A stretch of DNA of 64,000 nt from contig CM060848.1 in assembly GCA_030737835.1 (NCBI GenBank), forward strand, positions 32,173,634-32,237,633. Direction: 5' to 3'. The position numbers and the translations under genes were made by a program. The notes beneath the pieces were generated by a model that searched no databases, was not told where the DNA came from, and saw only the letters and a list, made by a program, of their open reading frames with translations. The DNA comes from Acorus gramineus (Eukaryota; Streptophyta; Magnoliopsida; Acorales; Acoraceae). Positions 37,563-49,761 of this stretch are shown piece after piece; position 1 is the stretch's first letter; each line of letters opens with the position of its first letter.

Positions 37563-40500
37563 TGTCACGCCCCAGGCGTCCCCGAGACGTGGCAATAGTA
37601 AATAAATAATATTAGCTATCAATACATGAGGTCAATAAGGACACCAACAGCAATACACAAGGCGACAAAGCAAGATAAAGATAACTGACTGAAAAGCGGA
37701 AGCATAATATATAACAATGTCTGTAAATCAAAAACATTATTACAGACCCAAATACATAATCAATGTCCTGTGGAAGCCAAGTATAGACCAAAGAAAATAC
37801 AACCTGTGCCACATGCACGATTTACATGTTATATATGTGTCACTTTTTAGCCTTCTGGTAACCATTGGAGCATTCTGGCAGTTTTTCAACTTTTTCATTT
37901 TTCGATCGGAACCGCTAAAATTTTGGACTTTTAGCTATCATCCTGAGTTTGAGGACTCCGATTGAAAATCTAACTGCATATTATGTGTCCTGGTGCCATT
38001 CCAAGCCACTCACGAAAATTTCATCGAATTTTGGTAACGTTTCAGAATTTCACAGTTCCAAATCATATCCGGGTTTTGACCAATCGAAAAGTCATTGGGA
38101 GACTTGACTTGGTCAAAGTTGACCTTTGACTTGGTCAATGGGTTTTGGTTTTTAGTGTGGTTGGGTTGACTAGGGTTAAAGTGCATCTAAACCTAACTAA
38201 ACCTAACCTAAACCTAGCTTAACCTAATCTTTTTTTCACTAAGTGTGAGTGTGTGAGTGTGTGTGGTGTGTGTGTGTGGGGACTTAAAGTCCACGACAAC
38301 AATAGAGCCTCCCTATTCATCATCTCCTCCATTTCAAGCTTTCTCTCTCTCTCTCCCTCTCTTTAAATCCCCTTTATGATCTAGCTAGAGGTGTTGGATT
38401 GAAAAACCCTAGAAGGAGAAAAGATAGGTGAGGACCCGATCTATCTTCCTATGGTCTCGGATTCGAGTTCCCTCATGTGTGACCCCCTCTTATGGTCCCT
38501 TTTCTCCTCAGATTTCAGCCACTTTTAGGGCTTGGTGGTGGTGGCCTTGGAGGTGGTGTTTCGGTGCGCGAAGAGCACCCGATCTTCCCTTCCTCTCCCT
38601 TGGGTGAGCTTCTTTCCTTCCATTTCTTGTTTAGATGCATGTTAGGAGGTGTTTTTGGTTATGCATGGCTGTTGGGTGGTTGGAGGGGGCTGTTGGGGGC
38701 TGTTGGAGGTGTTAGGGTTGGCTCGGGTGCATGCGGGCTCACCGGCGCGCGTGCGCGCGAGCCTGCGAGCGCAGGCAGGCGAGCTGCGGTCAGGCGTGCT
38801 GGGTGCGTGCTGTCGGGCTCGCTGGGCGCGTGCGGTCGGGCGCGCTGGGTGCAGTGCACGGCGTGCGCGCGGAGCACTGCGCAGGGGCGCGTTGCGTGCG
38901 GTGTGCGCGGGGAAGCGAGCGGGCGTGCGCGCGGGGTGCTGCACTGGGGCGCAGTGCGTGCGGGTGTGCGCGCGAGGTGTTGCGTTGGGGCGCAGTGCGC
39001 ACGGGTGCACCCGGGACTGGACGCGCGGTGCGCGCGGGCACGCGCGAGCGTGCGCGCGGCATGCGGCGGTCTGGGCGTGCGGGCAGAGGCGCGACAGCGC
39101 GTCTGGGCACGCCGGCTGGGGCGCGGCAGTGCGCCTGGGGCTCGGGCGTGCGTGCGTGCGTGCGCACCCGTGCGTGCGCGTGCGGGTGGCCGTGCGCATG
39201 GCTGCCCGGGGGTGCGAGAGTGAGTCGGGGCACTCGGGCTCGCGTGCGTACGGGCCGTATGTACGCTTGTCCGAGTGTTGGGTATTTTTAGTGTATTTTT
39301 GTATGTATTGTGTATTTTACTCACCGAGTTGATTACCCTGTCTTGCAGATCTTGACGGACGGTCACGCGACGACTCGGGTATTGGTGAGTGGGACAATCC
39401 AACCCAGATGGGAGACGTATATGCTCTTAGGCGTCTATCGTCCTCCCTGGGGCACCATGGTTTAATATTAACTTGTATAATATGTAATCCATGCAGACAT
39501 GATTGTTATGTAGTATGCATGCCACCCTAGACCTTATATGTTAGGGGCTTGCACCCTGAGGATATGTGTAAGAGCCATGCATCCTGATACCATATTATCA
39601 TGCTAGGAAGCCTTGACCTGTGCATGTTCCCATTTAGTTTAATTTATTTAAATCAAATGTGAGCTATTTAGTAATGAGCATGCTTAGTGAATATTATAAC
39701 CATGAGGTTATAATACAGGCTTCCCCGCATCGTAGTTATGCCCCCTGGAGGAATTCGCGGGAATTCATGACATTTAAACTGTTAGGAAGATGTTTCCGAC
39801 GGATCCGATTGGATCGTATACGTGTGGATAGGCTGTTTCTTTTCCCTTCGTTGGATCCATATAGAGACTGCCCCAGCGTTAGAAAGGCCTTTCTGACAGA
39901 AGGCTCCCATCAGTAGGCACCTCCTGATTTGGGTTCGGACTGTGCTGAATTGTGGGAGTAGACCAGGAGGGCTACGGAGTGGAGGAGAGACTATCGGTGG
40001 ACCAAGGGTGATTAACAGCCTAGTCAGTCCCAATAGACCGTGTCACCTATTGGAGGGTGAGGGTGAGGGTGTGGTGGGTCGGCGATGTAGCGACCCACTG
40101 AATTGTGTAGTTCCTACCACTTTGAGGCTTTTAATAATTTTGTAGTTAATATGAATTGTGATGCATGGGTTGTGCTTCACTGAGTGTGTGGCTCACCCCT
40201 CGCATATATTTTTCTCCAGTTATCACTGAGTCAGACCTGAAGGAGGAGCTCCCCGTGGTACTTCATCAGTAGCGGAGCAGCGCCACATCCCGCGAGTGTT
40301 AGAGGCTATTAGCATCCCTTTTTGATTGTATGTATTATATTTCCATGCTTGGGCACCCGTTTGTATTATATTGGATGTCATTGTATATATTGGCTCTCAC
40401 AGGACAGTTGATTATGTATCGAGTCTGTAATATGTTTTTGAATTACAGACTCAGTCTTTTAGCTTCCGCTATTTGTGTATATATCATGTCAGCCTTGCTT

Positions 40501-43500
40501 TTGTCTGTGTTGTCATTTTAGCTGTTGTTTAGAGTATGTTATTGACCTTCTGTATAGACTGTTGATATCATATATACACTTGCCGCGTCCCGGGGACGGC
40601 CGCCCTGGGGCATGACATTACAAAGCATAAAATGACTCTAGGAATGCTGACAGCCTCGCACTCGCCACCCGCCGGAAGAACGCTCCACGCCCATAGGACC
40701 ACGCCACAGGAAAGCTCCAGCTCCACGCCCAACACTGCCCCTGAAAAGAAACAGTATGCGAGGGGTGAGCTACAAGCTCAGTGAGTGGCTGGAAACCAAT
40801 CACCATTCTACAGTTCAATACATAAATCAGCTCCCTTTTTCAAGGAAAAACATGGGTAGAAACCCAATGGATCACAGGGTCACGCGGCGGCGCGACCAAC
40901 CACACCCCCACCCTCACTCCCGGCAAGAGTCTTTTGGGACTTATGGGGAGGGACCATACCGTCGGTCGAAGAGACCCGGATTTACTGGTCTAGAGACCAT
41001 GCCGTCGGTCGAAGAGACCCGGACTTACTGGTCTACTCAACACTACTAGATCATCTACATCTAGATAATCGCCCATCGATGTCCTTCAACATCCATCACG
41101 AGACTGGACCCAACATCTATGGGAACGGTCGAACAACGAATGGGTCACGAGGCGACGCGTCTTTGCCTCATCCACACCCTCACTCCTGAAAGGAGACATC
41201 TTGGGACTTTGGGAGAGACTTAGACTGCTCTACACCCCTGGTCCACCGGTAGCCTCTCCTCCACACCGTAGCTCGCCTGGTCTACTCCCACGATTCAGCA
41301 CAGTCCGAAACCAAATCAGGAGGTGCCTACTGATGGGAGCCCTCTGTCAGGACGGCCTGTCTAACGCTGAGGATGTCACTACTCGGATCCAACGAAGGGG
41401 AGAACGATCCACGCTCGCGACATCATTCAATAACCAACCTCAAATCATTTATAGCCTCTAAGTGGCAATAACTACACAATCCAATGGGTCGCTACATCGC
41501 CGACCCACCACACCCTCACCCTCACAGGGTAACATGGTCTTTTGGGACTGACTAGGCTGTTAATCACCCTTGGTCCACCGATAGCCTCTCCTCCACACCG
41601 TAGCTCGCCTGGTCTACTCCCACGATTCAGCACAGTCCGAAACCAAATCAGAACGTGCCTACTGATAGGATCCCTCTGTCATGACGGCCTGTCTAACGCT
41701 GAGGAGTCCCTACACGGATCCAACGAAGGGAAGAGAAACAGCCTACCCACACGGATACGATCCACTTGGATCCGCCGACACCGATCTCAACTCTACTAAT
41801 GACATGAATTCTTCAGAATTCCTCCAGGGCGCATAACTAAGATGCGGGGAGACACATATTATAACAACGAGGTTATAATATTCTCTAAGGCATGCTTGCA
41901 ACTAAATGCTCACATAATCCCCTAAGATGCGGGGAGACATATATCATAACCACAAGGTTACAATATTCTTTAAAACATGCTCACATTCTGATTTAATTAG
42001 ATTAAACTAGATGGGAACATGCATAGCTCGGGGCTTGGTGTCTAAGCATGCATAGGCCGCTATACATGATATAAGGGTGCATATCCCTAGCATACAAAGT
42101 CTAAGGTGGCATGGATACATCATAGCAAAGCATGCATAAATCAAGGCTCTTAAGTATAGGACATGGTGTCCAGGCATGTACGGGCCTCTATACATTATGT
42201 ATGGGTGTATATCCCTAGCATGTAAGGTCTAAGGTGGCATGGATATATCATAATAATCAGGCATGCACAGGTGTCTACATAATTTAGCTAGGGGCCCCCA
42301 TCGATGCGTGACGCGCGTCTATGCCGGTCGAGCGCATCCATAGAGAGGGGGGGGGGGATTGGAATCAAACCACTCACCTTACGACCCGGGACCTTGCGCA
42401 TCCTATCCGACGTGATCTGCAAGGTAGGGGCATTCAACTGGTGGGAAACAACACAATTTACACATAGAAAACATTAGAAATACCCCATACTCGAACAAGC
42501 ATGCATACGGGCTCGAACGCATGCGAGCACGCACGTACGCGCGCGAGTCCGAGTGCCCCGACACCTACCCGAACCCTCGGGCAGCCACACGCATGGCCCC
42601 CCGCATGCGCACGCACGCACGCACCCCAGCACCATCGGTGCACTGCCGCGCGCCTGCCCGCGCGCCCAGACGCGCTGCCACACGCGCGCGCCCGCACGCA
42701 CCGCGCGTCCAGCCCTGCGCGCCCCCGCGCGCAGCACCCCGCGCACCCCCCAGCATGCGCACGCACGCGCGCGCACGCACTGGTCCCCAGTCCCGCGCCC
42801 AGGCGCCCTGCCCGCGCGCGCGCACGCTCGCTCGCACGCCCGCGCACTGCCGTGCGCACCCGCGCGCGTCTGCGCGCCCGCCGGGGCCTACCAGCGCGCG
42901 CGCCTGCGCGCGCACGCGCGCAGACTGCGCCCAACGCGCGCCCAAGCCATCCTTACCCCATTTTAGCCCTTCCCAACCCCTCACACACACCCCAACCCAT
43001 CTACCTAGCATGTATGACCTCCCAACCAACCCCTTAAGCCAAGAAAACTAAGAAATGAAGGGGAGGAGCTCACCTTGGGAGGGGAAAGAAAGGGGGAGGT
43101 TCGGGGGCCCTTCGCGCACCGAAACGCCGCCACCGAGACCACCACCACCTCCATGGCTGCAAATCAGGGGGGGGGGGATTCATGCAAAGAGAGCTTGAGA
43201 GAGGGGAACAACCAACAACAACACATAAACAAGGATTCACCATCACCTCCTCCTCCACCTTCTTCTCCTCTTTAGGGCATTTTATCAAACACCTAGGGGG
43301 GTGTGAAAGAGAGAAATGAGGCCAGCAATTGGCGTGGACGAGGGGATTTGGGAGGGGAAGAGAGAGAGAGAGGGAGATATTTATCAAAAATATCTAAAGG
43401 GGAAAAGACTAAGTCGCCCTTTGACTAGAAATTCTGCGCAAGCTTCACTGGAACAGCCATAACTTCCTCGATATAGCTCCGAATTGCACAATTCCAAGTC

Positions 43501-43863
43501 CGATGGAAAGCTAAGAAGATTATCTACAACTTTCATGTTTATGACAAGATCAAATAATCTCTCCAGCTATTCCGAAATTAGAGCTAAACATCGAGCAGGG
43601 CTGCTGCCAGAATTTCCATCCCAGGGTATACTTGGAAAAATACCCATAACTTTTACTACAAGAATCCAGTTGATCTAATTCCACTTCTGTGCGAAAGCTA
43701 ACTCAAAAATGGACATCTCATAATAAAATCATATTTAAACCTTTTCATCTTGGATTTTAACAAAATCAAATCCAAATACCGAATTAGGAATACATAACTT
43801 CGAAAAAAAATTATGTAGCCTAAATTTTTTGAACAGAGCGCTCCAAATGACACAAGCACAACA
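37563..43863 (-). mobile_element. Solo LTR (minus), diverged subfamily, in the right arm
   Basis: It begins tgtcacgccccaggcg and ends agcacaaca, flanked by the exact duplication ttcta (37558-37562, 43864-43868). Removing the inner LTR leaves about 3.5 kb. Its far end (starting tgttgtgcttgtgtcat on the minus strand) differs from the other copies, so it is a separate subfamily. It contains a duplicated segment with ggtgcctactgatgggag-like sequence (near 41322 and 41658) and a GC-rich block at about 42500-42940. The insertion splits the right-arm beta-amylase exon. Confidence 0.85.
37827..40617 (+). mobile_element. Solo LTR (plus) nested in the minus-strand LTR
   Basis: A 2.79 kb LTR from tgttatatatgtgtcac to ggggcatgaca, flanked by the exact duplication ttaca (37822-37826, 40618-40622). 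It has the GC-rich block at about 38720-39210 bounded by gtgagctt (38603) and tcttgcag (39348), and the usual conserved 3' half. Confidence 0.9.
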
Positions 43864-44924
43864 TTCTACCTTCACGATCTGCGAAAAAAATGTCTTGGTT
43901 ATCCTTTCCAATTTCCAGAACCCACTTAGGGAGTGAAATTGGAATTTCACCCGATCCATTCCAACCACATTCAACAAATGCCAAGACAACCTTCAGAAAT
44001 AAAAATGAATTGTTAAGAAGTAATAAGGTCTTCAATCTTTTGCAGAAAAAAATCAGATTGTACCCACAAACCAGATAATAATGACTCTATTAGGCGTGAC
44101 CATCTCAATACAGGACTAATTCCAATGGTTTATTAAGTGATCAGTGGAGTCATGTTCCTTTCTTGCATGATTTCACATGAACACATTTCTATCATACAAG
44201 TCAGCAAGGCATCCAAAATTAATTTGTAAATTGTCATTATAACAGGTTTGAGTCCCTCCCACCCTCCTGATTTGACTGAAAACCAGAGGGTAGATTAACC
44301 CCTTTATTGATATCCACGACCAAGATAAAAGACAATAGACAAACCAACCCTCGCATCACACAATCCTCATATATAAAAGCTGAATCCCAACACACATTCC
44401 CTCAAAATCGAAAAAATATGTAGCATTACTATGAAGTTCCTAGGCAAAAATAAAATTCAGGACTGCAAATGGAAACCCTCCAGTAAGATCTCTTTCTCCA
44501 GACCCCATTTTCCTCTTCTCCTCAGGTTTGGGGATGCTTTGTTGTGATCCCACATGATTGACCTCTCACCATAGGTGCTTAATGTAATTAGCAGAGTAGA
44601 CAACCATCACCAACTATGGAATCAAGGACTGATATAGACCAACTATGGAATCAAGGACTGCATGAAATCAAGCTTTTAAAAAGGGAAAAAAAATTGAAGG
44701 TTCATGATTTAAAATGATTAAAACAGATTCAGTAAAAAAAAAAACACATATACACAAATTCATTCAACAAAAAAAAATTGTAGTAAGAAAATCACATATA
44801 TTCAGGGAGATGAAATTCGACAAAAATCATACACATACAAACATATTCAGACAAAAATATTCACACAGATTCATTCACATACAGATGAAATTCAAAAAAA
44901 TGTTTGAGGGAGATAGAGGAAAGA

Positions 44925-45190
44925 CCGGAGGATGGTCGTCGATGGGATTGCAGAGGGGGTCGCCGATGGGATTGCAGAGGGGGTCGCCGATGGGGTCGCA
45001 GCAGAGCACGTGGAGGGGGTCGCCAAGAGGGGATGTCGGGGGGTCATCGAGGTCATCGTCGATGGGGTTGCAGCAGGGGACGTGGAGGGGGTTGTAAGGG
45101 GGACGTCGGGGGGTCATCGACGGGGTCGCAGATGGATGTGAAGGAGCTCGCCAGGGGGTCGTAGTCGCCGAGATCACAGTCGCCGGGGTC
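44925..45190. repeat. GC-rich short tandem repeat in right arm
   Basis: Repeated words such as gatggggtcgcagcag and gtggagggggtcgcc. The left-arm counterpart (7355-7500) is shorter, so the array has expanded or contracted in one arm. Open frames over it are repeat-driven. Confidence 0.7.
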
Positions 45191-45411
45191 AGATCTGACC
45201 AAATATGTGTGTGTGAGAGAGAGAGATCCCGTAAGAGAGAGAGCGAGAGAGAGAGAGATCCCAAGGTGCTTTGGGGCTTTTTTTTCTTTTTTTTTTTAAA
45301 AAAACGTGGACCATGCGATTGCAAGATCAGCGATCGCACGGTCCACGACTTGGGCGCACGATGGGGTGCACCATGCGCACGACCGCACCCCATCGGCCCC
45401 CTATATATATA

Positions 45412-46193
45412 ATACTAAAAAATGACAAATTATAAAAAAAAAATCTAGATCTTAATTTGAAAAAAAAAAGGAAAGAACTAGATTGAGAAGGGAGCAAGAG
45501 GGAGAATGACACACATTTTATTTGGAAAGACAAACATATTAATAAGGTTATTATATTTAATGATTTATATTGTGATAACTATTATTAAGTTTGATTTTTG
45601 TTAAAATAGATATCGGAGGGGCACATTTTTTCATTAAGAAAGACTCTAATGGTAGAACATTAAATATGGTATTTGTGATTGTATAAAAATAAATAACATT
45701 ATTTTGATGGTATACATGCAAAGAACTTTTTTTTTTTTTTTGTATAAACAACCCAAACAGAGCGACACAGTCCCAACATGCATTGATAGGGCCAACATGG
45801 GCCTAGAACAACCCATGGTTGAAAGTCAATAGCGGCTTAGAACATTTTTTTGGTGAGCCCAAATACACTCAATTTGTTTTATAACGTCATATGCAATTCA
45901 AAAACAGTCTCCCAATCATCTGTACACTATGATAAGAAGCATACATTGCGAGATGCAAAAAAATCATTTTTTTCATAGAAAAAAATACACTAGTGTATCA
46001 GTGGATACTTCACTTTTTAAAATAATATGTACTTCAATGGACAAGTGTATATAATATAAAAAGAAAGAAAAACAATGAATGATACAAATAGGGTTGTACT
46101 CAGTACTGGACATATCACTTTATTTCTTGGTTCACCGTGCCATCAACAAGGTTTGAACATGGACATTCCCACAGTGGGAGTGGGATCCTCTCC
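45412..46193. other. AT-rich spacer, nothing recognised
   Basis: Sequence outside the inverted-repeat element with several A or T runs (for example 45726-45740). I see no gene or repeat boundary here. Confidence 0.6.
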
Positions 46194-46395
46194 GTGGCAT
46201 GCAACACAGAGATTTCCCCGTTACATGAATGATGGTGTGCCACATAGACGTGCACACCAACCTAAGAGATGATTGCATCACATCCTCAGGGGTGAATGCA
46301 TTTGATGTAATGCAATCACCTCTCAAGGGTGGTGTGCCTGTTTACATGGCACACCACCATGCATGCAACAGGAAAATCTCTCAATTACATACCAC
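46194..46395. repeat. Small foldback repeat
   Basis: Left arm gtggcatgcaacacagagat (46194 onward) is the imperfect complement of the right arm ending acataccac at 46395, with the axis near 46295. Both arms contain tggtgtgcca and gattgca. The size and near-complete palindrome suggest a decayed MITE; I could not fix a target duplication. Confidence 0.6.
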
Positions 46396-47589
46396 AGACG
46401 CTCTGAACACTCCACTCGCTCTGAACACCCCATAGTGGAGTGACCCTCATCACAAGACCTTAGCCATTCGAGACTACATGTTGTCCTACTTGGCCATGAA
46501 AAATGAAAAGAAGACTCCTTCAGTAATGTTTAAAAAAACCAAACCATTCAATGAACCAGAAAAATCACTAGGTCAAGAGTGACTGGTTTAACCGTCGGAT
46601 CAACCAAATTTGAACCATGATGTAAGTTTAATATAATATATATATTAATTATCAACACTAAATAAAAATATGAAATATTTTAGAAAAACTTTACATAAAT
46701 TTTTTATTTAACATCATAACATGATTTTAGTATATAAAAAATAATTTTGTTTTATTAGATTTTATATTTTATCAAGTAATTAGTCATGATTTCTATGAAT
46801 AAAGAACATATTAGTTTAATCAATTCGTGCTGGTTCATAAAAACCATCGGTTCAATTGGTGGGTTGATTGGGTTTTACCAATTTTTTATATCATTAGATT
46901 TTAAAAGTAAATCGAACCGGAATGCAAAGCAGGTGAAGGTTTAAACAATTCATGTCTAGTTGGGGGGCGCATGCTCAGGTTTAGAACCCTCTTCTACTTT
47001 GGCAGACCTTCTATTTCCTTTATTTTCTTTTCGTTGTTTTGTTCTCTCGCTTCTCATCTCTTTCCGATCTTTGTAACTTCGGTTTTGCAATATAATCGGG
47101 ATAGCGATTGTCTACTAGTTCTGAAAAAAACATGATAGGATTGGAGGATGTCATTAGGCGGATTACAAGCTATTTATTTGAAGCTATAATAGCTTAGGCC
47201 TTGATTTGGGTTAGTGGAGAGGTTGTACAGCTTATTGATTTGGGTTAGTGAGCTTGGACATTGACTCGATTAATTGTCCATTAAAGACCTGATTAAATTG
47301 CTTTCAGGGCATGTGGCTAAATAGGGAGGTCATGGCAAATGCATGACATCGCCTACGCCACTTATTAGTCACATACAAGCCACTTGGTGACCTCTCATAT
47401 TTTTTAATTGGTAAATATTTTTTTGGATCAAATCTTCCTTATCAGTAGGGGACAAGATTGGAATCCAGGTCCCTTTGTACCTCTAGCTACCATCCTATCA
47501 AAATGAAGTTTAATAGGTGACTGACCCCTCATTAGTCATGAAGGGATATTAATCACTTGATAGTTGAGGTAAAAAGATAACAAATCATT
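46396..47589. other. AT-rich spacer, no gene seen
   Basis: AT-rich sequence with weak inverted similarity between ggtttaaccgtcggatcaac (46584-46603) and cggttcaattggtgggttg (46849-46867), possibly an old MITE. No supported gene. Confidence 0.5.
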
Positions 47590-48395
47590 CTTGAGGAGGA
47601 TATTTTCCCCTTCAGTTAAACTATCGGTCTTCGGAGCTTCTCTTCACGAACTCGGACCCGAATAAGAATGGATCCTACACTCACAAAGAAATCAGGGGAC
47701 ACTGGTGTGGTGCCAGCCAAAGGCTCTCCGAAGAGATGTATCAGTCAGAGATTCAAAACAAAACTCACTTGAATTTAGGTGGCTTGAGAGTAGTGAATCA
47801 TAATTGATTCGATACCTTAGCTTTTTTAGTTACCTCCCTTTTTATAGGGTCACCTCGGCTTGATTGCCGTTTCCACTTCTTTGGCTGTTATAACTGTTTA
47901 CTCATTGATCACTTAGTGGGCGATTTTGGTGGAAACTCCACGTGTTAATGAGGCACGTCGTGCCCACGTCGCGCAATTAGCGGGCTTTAACTGTCTGCCT
48001 GGCAGTTACAAGTGTTTATGGTCTCTTGACCATTTCTTTAGTCTGCTCGTGGCCCTTTGGCCTGCTCGTCAGTATGTTACGTCTTCGAGTATGTCTACGA
48101 GGTGAAAGATCGCCCGACCAGACCTCTTGTCTGGTCGTGTATTCCCCGTTCGTTCGTGAGGAGTAAGGTCATCTGACCAGACCTCTAATCTGATCGTGCC
48201 TTAACTACTCGGGGTGACATTCTTCCATGAGGTGTTTGACTATCCGACTAGACCCTTGATCTAATCGTGTCAGCGCATTCGGGAATGTCATCATGACATC
48301 ATGAATTCGGATTCGGGTTTGTGGGCTCCAAGTGTGATGGCCCATATCCACCTTGACATGACACGTGTTATGGTGCAGATTTTTACCTCCACAGA
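47590..48395 (-). mobile_element. LTR of a minus-strand Tat-type Gypsy remnant
   Basis: Read on the minus strand, a purine tract gagagggggcatc (complement of 48396-48408) is followed by an LTR-like start, tgtggaggtaaaaatc, at 48395. Further in, tataaaaaggga (complement near 47839-47850) can be a TATA box. The downstream limit near 47590 is approximate. The plus strand carries three related units of about 65 bp with gaccagacctct words (about 48115-48275). Confidence 0.55.
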
Positions 48396-48771
48396 TGCCC
48401 CCTCTCATGTTCTTTTAAATTGTCGAGAGAGCAGGAGATCAGGAAAAATCGCCTTGCCTCTGCCTTTTGGGAAGTCAAAGATCTGGTCGCCTGTCAACTT
48501 AGGATTCTCTGATCTGTCGAGGATTTGATGACTGATTTGATGTGTCAGCTTTAATGGCGTGTGGTATCTTGCGGTCTTCCCTTAGAAAACCCAAACGTTA
48601 GCACCTCTTTGGATTTCGTGAAACTCATTTTCCAGGCACTGATTACACCTCAGTATCCGCAGCGAATAAGTGTTGCCGCCCTTTCGAAGCATCGCCTTGA
48701 TAATATTTAAAGGCTGAGTGGGAGGTGCTTCTTATCCCATCTCGTCCTTTCCTTCGACTCTTGAAAACTCC

Positions 48772-49761
48772 ATGGATTTTGAAAAAATCGCCATTACTGA
48801 AGCCCTTCATAGAGAGTTAGGTATTTCCTCATACTGCGTGGTAGACGAGTTGGCTGAGGATGAAATCACTGCTCTCTACCCAGACACCGTCCTCTTCCAT
48901 GCGAGTTAGTTCAAGGACGGGGGTCTTTCTCTTCCTCTGCCACACTTGGTGGCGGAATTTCTTGATTTCTTTGGCCTCCACCCCATTCCGATAGTCTCCA
49001 ACCTGTACCGCATTTTGATGTGCGTGGTCGCGTTAAAAAGGAGGATGGGAGTTGAACTTGGCATGTCTGAAATCCGCTGGATTTATCAGGTCAAGGCTTC
49101 AACCTCCGGGCGGTCTCTGTCCTTCTATATCTCCCGCTGGGCTAGGGCGCCAGAACTGGTCCTCGACATGTCCCGGGGTGATATCTTCAACTGGCAGGAT
49201 CGCTGGATCCGGGTCCGGGGTCCTTGGATGCCAGACGGCTGGGACTCGGCGCATTGCCACCTGTGTCGTCCTCGGAGACCAAAGGTGGATGCCCCCAGGC
49301 CAAAGGTCGAGGAGGTCAAGATGGACGACATCTCCCGGGTGATGGAGTATCCGAACCGATTATGGTGGGAGTTCTTTGGATTGGAGGAACCGAGACACGC
49401 GCCTACCAAGGCGACATTTCCTACCGGTGTGGTTGAGTTCACCGGTGGCCTTGGTTCAGTCCCCAATCCTTGTGCTCCGAGCGGGGGATCGCAGGAGCGC
49501 TCTCTGAGGCTCCTCCAGTTGGGTTCTGGATCATGCTCTATTGCCCCACCGATGGACCTCACCTATTCGCCACCGCCCTCCGTTCGATCATCTTCCTCCT
49601 CATCGCCTTCTTCTTCTTCTTCTTCTTCTTCTTCTTCTTCTTCTTCTTCTTCATCGTCTTCACCCTCTTCATCCTCCACTGCCCTTAGGGGTATTGTTCC
49701 TCCCACCAGTGATATGAATCCCGTGGTGCCCCCAGTGATCCCAACACATTACAGAAATTGA
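48772..49761 (+). mobile_element. Antisense ORF remnant of the Tat-type Gypsy element
   Basis: The plus strand encodes segments such as MDFEKIAITEALHRELGISS, FLDFFGLHPIPIVSNLYRIL and ALKRRMGVELGMSEIRWIYQ. These resemble the plant family often annotated as putative gypsy type transposon (Transposase_28). Because the adjacent LTR and purine tract are on the minus strand, this frame is antisense to the element, as reported for Retand/Grande-like Tat elements. The tail has a Ser run from a TTC microsatellite (about 49603-49660). The remnant is broken, with at least one break. Confidence 0.65.

Larger units (their letters stand above)
37490..43990 (-). pseudogene. Captured beta-amylase exon, right arm copy, split by LTR
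   Basis: The same 195 nt exon occurs on the minus strand as 43990-43864 and 37562-37490. The two halves are separated by the LTR insertion 37563-43863, whose 5 bp duplication ttcta accounts for the overlap. Relative to the left copy, FHECGG has become FVECGW, so the motif histidine is lost here. The flanking intron sequence matches the left arm as well. It cannot encode an enzyme. Confidence 0.85.
7074..45401. mobile_element. Large foldback/MULE-like DNA element with long inverted-repeat arms
   Basis: The left end (gggggccgatggggtgcgg) is the inverted complement of the right end (ccgcaccccatcggccccc), and similarity continues through about 4 kb. The left arm is 7074-9065 plus 30115-32174; the right arm is 33446-34113, 36913-37562 and 43869-45401. 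Both sides are flanked by tatatatata (7064-7073, 45402-45411), consistent with a 9-10 bp Mutator-type duplication but weak because it is a TA repeat. After subtracting nested LTR insertions the element is about 8.2 kb. No transposase is recognised. Each arm holds the same beta-amylase exon with intron flanks, so it resembles a gene-capturing non-autonomous element (Pack-MULE or foldback). Superfamily assignment is tentative; the inverted repeat is plain. Confidence 0.75.

Noticed and set aside
43820-44035. A small protein gene on the minus strand
   Set aside because: It is the broken right-arm copy of the beta-amylase exon plus intron sequence, not a separate gene.
49603-49660. Poly-serine domain
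   Set aside because: Encoded by a TTC microsatellite inside a retroelement remnant; not evidence of a functional protein region.
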